From positions 1,364,001 to 1,428,000 of the forward strand of contig OX621169.1 in NCBI GenBank assembly GCA_951640195.1: DNA of 64,000 nt, written 5' to 3'. This document shows, one piece after another, positions 57,296-64,000 of this stretch (position 1 is its first letter; each line of letters opens with the position of its first letter). Origin of the DNA: Porpolomopsis calyptriformis (Eukaryota; Basidiomycota; Agaricomycetes; Agaricales; Hygrophoraceae). The notes under the pieces are model-generated. The model was given only the letters and a program-made list of their open reading frames with translations. It made no database searches and was not told where the DNA came from. Made by a program: the position numbers and the translations under genes.

Positions 57296-59128
57296 ATGAC
57301 ACCCAAGCATCTGTCAATTTCAGAGGCCTACGCTGTATTGGGCCTGGACGAGGTTGGCTTTTTCAAACGCTTCGGCTGCTTTTTTTCGCATTGAGAACCC
57401 TCACTCTAGGATGCCTCACTGGAAAATGTAAAAAGTTCATACAAGCAGGTGCGGCGTGCGTGTACAAGTCGGTCTCCGTTGCCTATTATACCTCTTAGCT
57501 CGCATTGCGCACGCATCCGGACAAGAATCCAGACAATGCTGATGCCACTGCCGAATTTCAGCGGCTTAGTGAGGCATACAAGCTTCTCTTGGGGCATTTA
57601 AACAGGCTATCGTCACCACCGTTCGGATTCTCTTCACCATTTGATCACGACGGTTACGAAGACTACGAAGATGATGGTGATTACGATTCGGAAGAGGAAG
57701 AACTCCATTTTTACAAGCGAGCCTTTTCGTAGAATTTGGTTCTGGTATGTGCCTGATCTTCTTTTTTGATACAGGTTCTTGTTCGAAGAGCTCATGCGAG
57801 GTCGTGTCCATTATGCCAGGCGACGTAGGTCATTTTTCCATGCTATAGCTCAACAAAACTCATCATTATCACTCTTATGTTCAGGTTTCCGTCAGCAAGA
57901 GTTGCCATCCGAGACCCCAGAACAATACCAAGCACGCATCAAGCGCAGTCATGAAGAGCAAATAGCCGCCCAAGAGCGCCGAGAAAAGGAAACCGCCGCC
58001 CGCAAAGCGAAGTTAGAGGAAGAACGCCAACGAGGCATGTTTCTTGGGCGGCCTTTTAGTTCTGTTTGACAACTTTCTACTTGGCATTCATAACAGAGCA
58101 GGAAGAGGCCGAAAGACGAAGAAAGATCAAAGCCTCCACAAAGAAGGCGAAAGCGGAAGCTAAGCGTAAGAATGCTGCAGAAGCAACACGTAAGGGATTG
58201 CAACGTGTACAGGCCCTTCGATCTGCCGTCTTTGCAGCCGCTCGGAATGGTAATTCCGCGGAGGTGAAAAAAGGTATATGGGAAGATGAAGTCGACGCAG
58301 CGGGAGGAGAGATCAAAACTGGATGCGCTGCCTTCGTCCAGAACCCACCGCCAGATCCTTCAGAGACCCTGCTTCATATAGCTGCCAGAAATGGCGATCT
58401 CGATTTGGTGGAATGGCTTGACGCACATAGTGAGTAAGGTTGTCCGGGTGGTCCATATGACTCTTTTATTGATGAAACGTCACTTAGACGCCGACCCGGA
58501 GGAACGCAACGGCGAGGGATTGACTACTTTCCACATTGCCTTGAGGCACGGACACGCTTCGATATTGAAGCACTTTTTTGAGACTTACCCTCCCAAGGAG
58601 AAAGAATCCAAGGCGATATATGACATACGTGAGCCCGACACTCTTCTCTCCATCGCTTTGGAGTCCAAGGAACCCGGAATTGTCCGGCTGATCCTTGAGA
58701 AGGGACTCTCTGATACCCGGGATATCAGCAAAGCATGGGCCCATGCGTCGTGTGAAGAAGTGCAGTCGACGAAGCTACCTGCCAAAGATAAAGAGAAGGC
58801 GGTGGATATAAGAAACTTGCTGATGAGCTTTGGAGGCTTCACTCCGCCAAACACTCCTAGAGTTGACCAGCAGAGCGGAGGAGCAGGAGGCACTTCGCGC
58901 ACGAGTTCTGGCGAAACATCGAATAGGCAAGCAAAAACCAATCCACCATCGGAGCGAGGGAAACCAAGACCAAAAGAACGGTTCCGTTCTCAGTCGGGCG
59001 TTCCCCTTACTCAACCTCCGCAGTCTAGCGGCGTTCCAAGCCAGCACAAACCCTTCAACCAGGGTCGTGGCCAAGGCCGCGGGAGAGGGCGTGGCAAGGG
59101 TCGTGGCCGCAGTAGGGAAGCTGCATGA
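57296..59128 (+). CDS. J-domain protein with coiled coil, ankyrin repeats and RG-rich tail
   Basis: Start MTPKHLSISEAYAVLGLDE, J-domain helix I; two introns lead to LRTHPDKNPDNADATAEF with the HPD motif that stimulates Hsp70, then RLSEAYKLLLGHL. An acidic Tyr/Asp segment and a long Lys/Glu/Arg-rich coiled coil (SHEEQIAAQERREKETAARK, AERRRKIKASTKKAKAEAKRK) follow. Ankyrin-like repeats read LRSAVFAAARNGNSAEVKKG, TLLHIAARNGDLDLVEWL, GLTTFHIALRHGHASILKHF. The C-terminus is disordered and ends in a GRGQGRGRGRGKGRGR tract, a likely RNA-binding patch. An in-frame ATG at 57197 would add a 33-residue basic leader, possibly a mitochondrial presequence. The architecture recalls fungal J-domain/ankyrin proteins; specific role unknown. 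Confidence 0.8.
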
Positions 59129-59364
59129 TTGATCTTTCTATGCTTCCTTTCTTGCCTCATTGCATGCTACACTGTTATGGCCCATGCTTCTTACCATTTA
59201 CCAGCAGTATCCCAATCTCGTAGACCGATTATCATATAATCATTTCATGTCAGATTACCATTATTTCTACCGCCACAAATACATGGAGTTGGAAGCCTTT
59301 GGCAAACAGATGTAAACATCGATCTCGAATCATCCTTACACCATCCCCACGCATTATATCTCCA

Positions 59365-60697
59365 ATGGGTCGACTTGCCGAAATGCAACGGAAGCTCTTA
59401 GAGGTTGGTGTATCTGTCCTATCCTGTTGTTGTTACACATTCGTTTCTTTACAGCAAATGATGGGGCCAGAGGCGATGGGTATCGCGAACGCAAATCTCG
59501 TCTGGTCTGACGAGAAAGTTTGCAGGAATTTTTTGTGTGGTACATGTCCACATGCGCTGTTTACCAACACCGTTGGTTTGCCTTTCACTTGGACGATGTC
59601 CTGGAGCTGACACAAAGGCGGCAGAAAATGGATTTAGGCGCCTGTCCTAAATCACATACAGAGCGCCTCAAGACGGAGTACTTGGCTGCTAAAGAAGCCA
59701 GTCCAAACGAACCTATTTTTAATCGATTTCAAATGGAATACGAGTCGAACATTTTCGCATTCGTTGATGAATGTGATCGTCGGATACGAGCGGCTCACAG
59801 GAGGCTTGAGAAAACGCCGGAAGAAAATGCAAAGACGACCAATTTGGTAAGTGAGAAGCGGGTAAGAAGCTCCGGCGTTTCTGACTTGTGTCTTTGACGT
59901 GACACAGATGAGAGAAATCGCGGAAATCGAATTGGCGATTCAAGGCGGTACAGAAAAAATCGAAACATTGGGTATATATATATCCGATCTGTGCGCTCGC
60001 GCCTTCCTGACAGCTTTCAGGTGAACAAGGAAAGGTTGACGAGTCGATGAGAGAGATGGCCGCCATCGAGGCACTAAAAAGTGAAAAATCGGAGAAAGAG
60101 GTTCGATCCCAGCTGTTTTGACGCGTATCGTAACTATATCTGACCGCCCTCTTTCCACTACTCCCAGCGAGAACTACAGCAATTGACAGACACGTCGGGA
60201 GCGTCTGGCCACCAGAAATTGCGAGTTTGCGATGTTTGCGGCGCGTACCTGTCCGTGCTTGATTCGGATCGACGGCTCGCCGATCATTTCGGCGGCAAGG
60301 TAGGTTTTAGTTCGGGACTGTGTCAGCAATGCTTACGATTGTCGATCAACCAGATGCATTTAGGCTATCACGAGCTGCGCAATATGTTGAACAAATTCCG
60401 GGACGAACGTGAGAAGCGCAAGATGGCGCCTCCACCCACTGCACCGGCGGGTCCGACTGGAGCGCCTGCTGGCCCACCTGTGCGCTCAGGGGGAGGGGAC
60501 TATCGCACCTCGCGAGACGACTATCGGGAGCGAGATCGAGAGCGGGGGTATGAGAGGCACTCTTCCTCTCGTTACGAGTGAGGGAACAATATTCATAAAA
60601 CTTTGGCCGGTGCTAATCACATTCATCTATTTTCGTGCCCAGTGACAGGCGGAGGGAAAGGGAACGATCACGGTCACCCGCAAGGAGGAGGTATTAG
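59365..60697 (+). CDS. LUC7: U1 snRNP-associated protein LUC7
   Basis: Helps U1 snRNP choose 5' splice sites. The start MGRLAEMQRKLLEQMMGPEA is intron-split at QMM. The first CCCH-type finger is VCRNFLCGTCPH, KMDLGACPKSH. A helical region follows (FQMEYESNIFAFVDECDRRI, MREIAEIELAIQGG, KVDESMREMAAIEALK). The second C2H2-type finger reads CDVCGAYLSVLDSDRRLADHF, GGKMHLGYHELRN. The tail is Pro-rich, then RS/RE-rich (YRERDRERGYERHSS), and after a last intron DRRRERERSRSPARRRY. The upstream in-frame Met at 59299 adds residues unlike the family and was not used. Confidence 0.92.
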
Positions 60698-61392
60698 TGA
60701 TCTGTCCATCAGTCAACCATTGTCCTGTGCATGACGAGCAAAGTGAAAATTCTGGTCGGGACGGAACTCGAGAGCGATGTCGTAATTAGATCCGTGAGTG
60801 GTGCGTTGGAAGGATTGTCGTCCGATTGAGGATTGCTTGCGAGACCACGACTACGGCTTAATCCTGTGCCTGTGGCACGGGGACTATATACAAACGAATT
60901 CGCACACGAATTGATTTGGATTGCATCAGCTGAGCGCTACGGCAAAAATATCGAGCACCGCTCCCAGTCCACGCATACAACCCAGCAAGGTGACAGGTAC
61001 GCGGGGTGTGGACTTGACCTTGCCCATTGTCCGGCCCGGATACCGTTATTTATACTTATTTTGATCTATCTGATCAAATAAATAAAATTAAATAATGAGA
61101 ATTTCCTTATTTAGATTATCTGTCCTCATAACTCTGTCCCTTAGGCTTGTCCTCGTTCCCTCATCCACATCTCCTCATTCTCTCTCCCTTTCCTCGTCTT
61201 CCTCAATCCTTCAATCTTGTTTTCGGGCATCCCGTTCCTTCGCTCGAACGGATTCACCCTGGTCTCTCATAAGCGCACACGGAATACCACGCCTCGCATG
61301 TCCCAGAGACCATCTCCGAGTCTCGTTACCTCTCATCCATCGCCTTTGACACACAACGCTGAGTCCCATCCCCCTTGATCATATTAATCGCA
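60698..61392. other. Long pyrimidine-rich leader/promoter with upstream ORFs
   Basis: About 700 bases between LUC7 and the next gene. The last 300 bases are strongly C/T-rich on the plus strand (runs like TTCCTCGTCTTCCTC) and contain an 84-codon upstream frame starting at 61095. A/T-rich sequence (AAATAAATAAAATTAAATAA) lies just before it. This looks like a 5' UTR with CT-rich initiator typical of fungal promoters. The uORF may be translated; it has no protein resemblance. Confidence 0.45.
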
Positions 61393-64000
61393 ATGGATAT
61401 CCAAATGGTTTCTACTATGGACACCACCATTGCTCATTCCCCCGCCACATCTCCTAATTTCCTGCCCCTCGCTCGATCTCCTCGTGTTGTCGTCCCCATT
61501 TCCGCCGAATCATCGGCACACTTGCTTCACGACATGCCTTCAGCCTTTCCCAATACGGGTGACCTACCAAATCCATTACCAAACCGTATGCACGTGTCAA
61601 TCCCCGAGTTTTCCGCACCTGTAACGATGAATTCCATGGACGTGCTTCATGCTTCTCCTTCAGCCTTGCCACCCGCCCCAGGCCTTCTCCATGGCTTTCA
61701 GCCAAGATTGGATACGTTTGGATTACCACCCCATTTAGATACAAAGATAGAAATGGAGTCCCCTTCCAATCTGTCCTTGGGGTCTCACCCTCAAATACCT
61801 CCATCCCCCATGCACATCATACCACCCTCCTACACCGTTGCCACCTCCTCTCTCGCTACTGCACTTGACTCTATGGTCGTGCCCGTTGGGCGTAGCCGAG
61901 CAGGCTCTTCTGCTTCTCCCGGGCGCCACCCCCCCCCAATTTCTCCCATTGGGTACCCATCAGTGAACGGTGGACATCCTTCAATGGATTCTGGCCGCGT
62001 GCAGTTTCCACATGCAAGTTATTCTAACCGAACTGGGGGAATTGACAACCCTCCCGAGTTGACAATCGGCCAGCTTTTCATGTCAGTGAGTGATACGATG
62101 GAAAGGTGCGCCTCCTTGTAGAATAAACATACGCCAATGTGTTGATCGTTCTGTCAAAAGTATGGCTAAGACCATTGATTCAGTACGCGAAACGTTATCT
62201 CTTGGCCAAACTACAGAAGTAAACGCCAAAATGGACGAGCTCAGGAGAGCAACTTTATGGGTTTCTGAGACAATTTCTAAGATAGACGCGCCGTTGCCAT
62301 GCATGGAACCTTCGCCGTCTTATGTGAATGTCTCCGCCGTTAATACAAAGCATTCACCTCAGGCGGGATCTGGACTGCCCGACGTCAACCCTCCACTGAT
62401 TGACACCCATGCTACACAATTACAAGTTAACTTTGATGGGCAAGATGTATGTCGCAAGCGCTGCGCCTCATCAATGGCCGAAGCTGGCGACCGGGTGATC
62501 AAAGCACCCAAGATGGAACCTCAGGACGATGCTACGCTTCTCGCTGCTGCTTCCCCGACCAAGCCGTCGCCTCCATTTCCAGCCCCAGGTACATCCATGC
62601 CCATGGCTGGAATTCCAAACCAATCTTTACCTCCATCTACGTCTCCCTCTCGCCCATCCTCGCCAGGTGTATTGTCTATGAATTTGCTCCAACCAGCTGC
62701 ATTGAACTTTTCGCACTTGCTACCATCTTCTGCTCCCCCTATGGATTTTGGTTTACCACCTTCATTTCCACCTCAACCTGTGCCTCCTTTTCCCCTAGGT
62801 GCTCGCAATCGCGCCTCGTGGTCTGACGCGGCGGTCACACCGCCGCATCGGCACCACCAACACTCATTGTCCGGCCCATCACTCAACGTATCGGTCAACC
62901 ACCACGGGCTCCCCATTATTCCACCACCCTCTTCGCTGCCTTTCAGCGCTCCAGGGACATTCGGCTCTCCGCCCCCTTCAATGCAGGGACCAATTACCAA
63001 TGGAGGCTCGTCAATCAGCCAAATCTCCTGCTCAGGATCTATGCCAACTCTTGCTAATTCATTGCCCTATGGATTCACTGATGTCCCTACTATGGACACA
63101 TTTGAGTTTTCATGCCCGTCGACATCGGCATCTGCACTACAAATCCAAACTATATCGCAAGACTCTGACGAGGAAGAAGAAACAGAGGATGATGCTGGTG
63201 ATGCTCAATTGAAGAGTGGCAATCAAGTGAGTCGCATATAGTCCCATAATCCGTCAACTAACATCCAGCGTAGTCGTCCTCTGAGGCTGGATCCTCTGGT
63301 ACTCGCGGAAACGATGTACCGCAAGAGTACCGCGCCGAAGTGGACCGAATTTTCTTTGAATTTTTAAACAAAATATGCTCTAATCGTAGGCGGCCCTTCT
63401 CGTTCCAAACTCAATATGAAGTTGCTCATTGTTTTTGTAGTTGATGCTGCAGATGCAAAGGGCGAACCTATACATCAGACCCTCATGGCCAAAAAGATGC
63501 AACGCCTGGATGAATCACCTGATTTCCGACCGTTCAAATTTCGTATCGCGGCTTTTACCAATGCTTTTTTGGAGGAGGTAGGCCCGAACTCAATCTGGCT
63601 GTATTGGTGCCTTGACCGTGAATTCCTTTGTAGCTCGCTAGAAAAGGGTATCCAGAAGATAAGATACCCATGAAAAAAGTGTGTTAGAACCTGATCAGGT
63701 TTCGTCTTTCCTTGACCATTATTTTTCACATCAGATCAGAAATTATCTCTGGAAACAAGAGTATATCCAACGTTTTAACGAGGATGGGAAGAAAGCCAAG
63801 TCGAAGGGTAATCACATTTGGAATATAGATGCGAAGAAGGGACGTGATGGTCGATGGATATTTCGACCATTCCATCGCAAATTGGCCGGATCGCCACCAG
63901 GCATTGCCTATATCGGTCTCCGTTGGGCCTGGACACCCCGCATCTGGGATCCTCAAGCATCTTCATTACATATTCCTGTTCAGTATAGTTCCCCTGTTCT
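61393..64000 (+). CDS. Pro/Ser-rich putative regulator with conserved C-terminal domain (3' partial)
   Basis: Starts MDIQMVSTMDTTIAHSPATS and runs out of the window. The first 600 residues are low-complexity Pro/Ser-rich with His-rich patches, interrupted by a helical segment spliced at 62104: SVSDTMESMAKTIDSVRETL, KMDELRRATLWVSETI. An acidic Ser/Glu stretch (DSDEEEETEDDAGDA) precedes the conserved C-terminal domain: EYRAEVDRIFFEFLNKI, DAKGEPIHQTLMAKKMQRLD, RPFKFRIAAFTNAFLEEL, MKKIRNYLWKQEYIQRFNED, GNHIWNIDAKKG and WIFRPFHRKLAGSPPGIAYIGL. I recognise this C-terminal module as conserved in basidiomycetes but cannot name it. The disordered, acidic N-terminal region suggests a transcriptional regulator; that is inference. 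Confidence 0.7.

Noticed and set aside
1..64000. tRNA or rRNA genes
   Set aside because: Scanning intergenic stretches by eye for T-loop (GGTTCGANNCC) and A-box patterns gave no convincing cloverleaf; a covariance search would be decisive.

Overview
The window is nuclear DNA of a filamentous basidiomycete, most likely a mushroom-forming agaricomycete. The evidence is about 34 tightly packed protein genes cut by many 45-70 nt GT-AG introns, best-match families typical of Basidiomycota (a DUF7918-type protein, a proline-rich C-terminally conserved regulator, a NACHT-WD40 receptor), and head-to-head gene pairs with very short intergenic gaps. I saw no rRNA, tRNA or CRISPR. Splice models below were made by eye from reading frame, splice signals and family conservation. 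For six genes (sugar transporter, receptor, transhydrogenase, both RPA2 genes, DUF7918 protein) I summed the exons and they divide by three.

Left part (1-7.5 kb): the tail of a serine-rich unknown gene, a UDP-galactose-type nucleotide-sugar transporter, then a five-exon NLR-type receptor. Its first exons encode a beta-trefoil (QxW)3 lectin-like domain, followed by a NACHT NTPase and at least 11 closely similar WD40 repeats. 7.6-19.6 kb (all minus): a fused alpha-beta mitochondrial proton-pumping transhydrogenase with a probable 4-nt microexon, a divergent RPA32 paralogue, the canonical RPA32 (RPA2) gene in tandem, and the NatB auxiliary subunit (MDM20/NAA25).

19.7-38.8 kb holds housekeeping genes: NCE101-like, GAA1, TAF7, OTU1/YOD1, AP endonuclease, DUF7918-like, SAM37/metaxin, CHMP7, OGG1, NPR2, RCL1, UBA3. 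38.8-45.8 kb is looser: a decayed HARBI1-type transposase scrap, MET8, the ECM2/RBM22 splicing factor, and a protein kinase whose N-terminus is again a (QxW)3 trefoil-like domain, followed by an unassigned kilobase. 45.8-60.7 kb returns to conserved genes: UFD1, CCT4, Ran GTPase, FRG1, RPL26, V-ATPase subunit D, BUD23, BCS1, a J-domain/ankyrin/RG protein and LUC7. The right edge carries a regulator-like gene running out of the window behind a long pyrimidine-rich leader.

The most interesting observation is that two unrelated signalling outputs in this window, an NLR (NACHT-WD40) and a kinase, both carry the same kind of N-terminal trefoil lectin-like module. This suggests a swappable sensor or adaptor domain in fungal self/non-self or stress signalling. 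That functional reading is inference; the domain architectures are read from the sequence.
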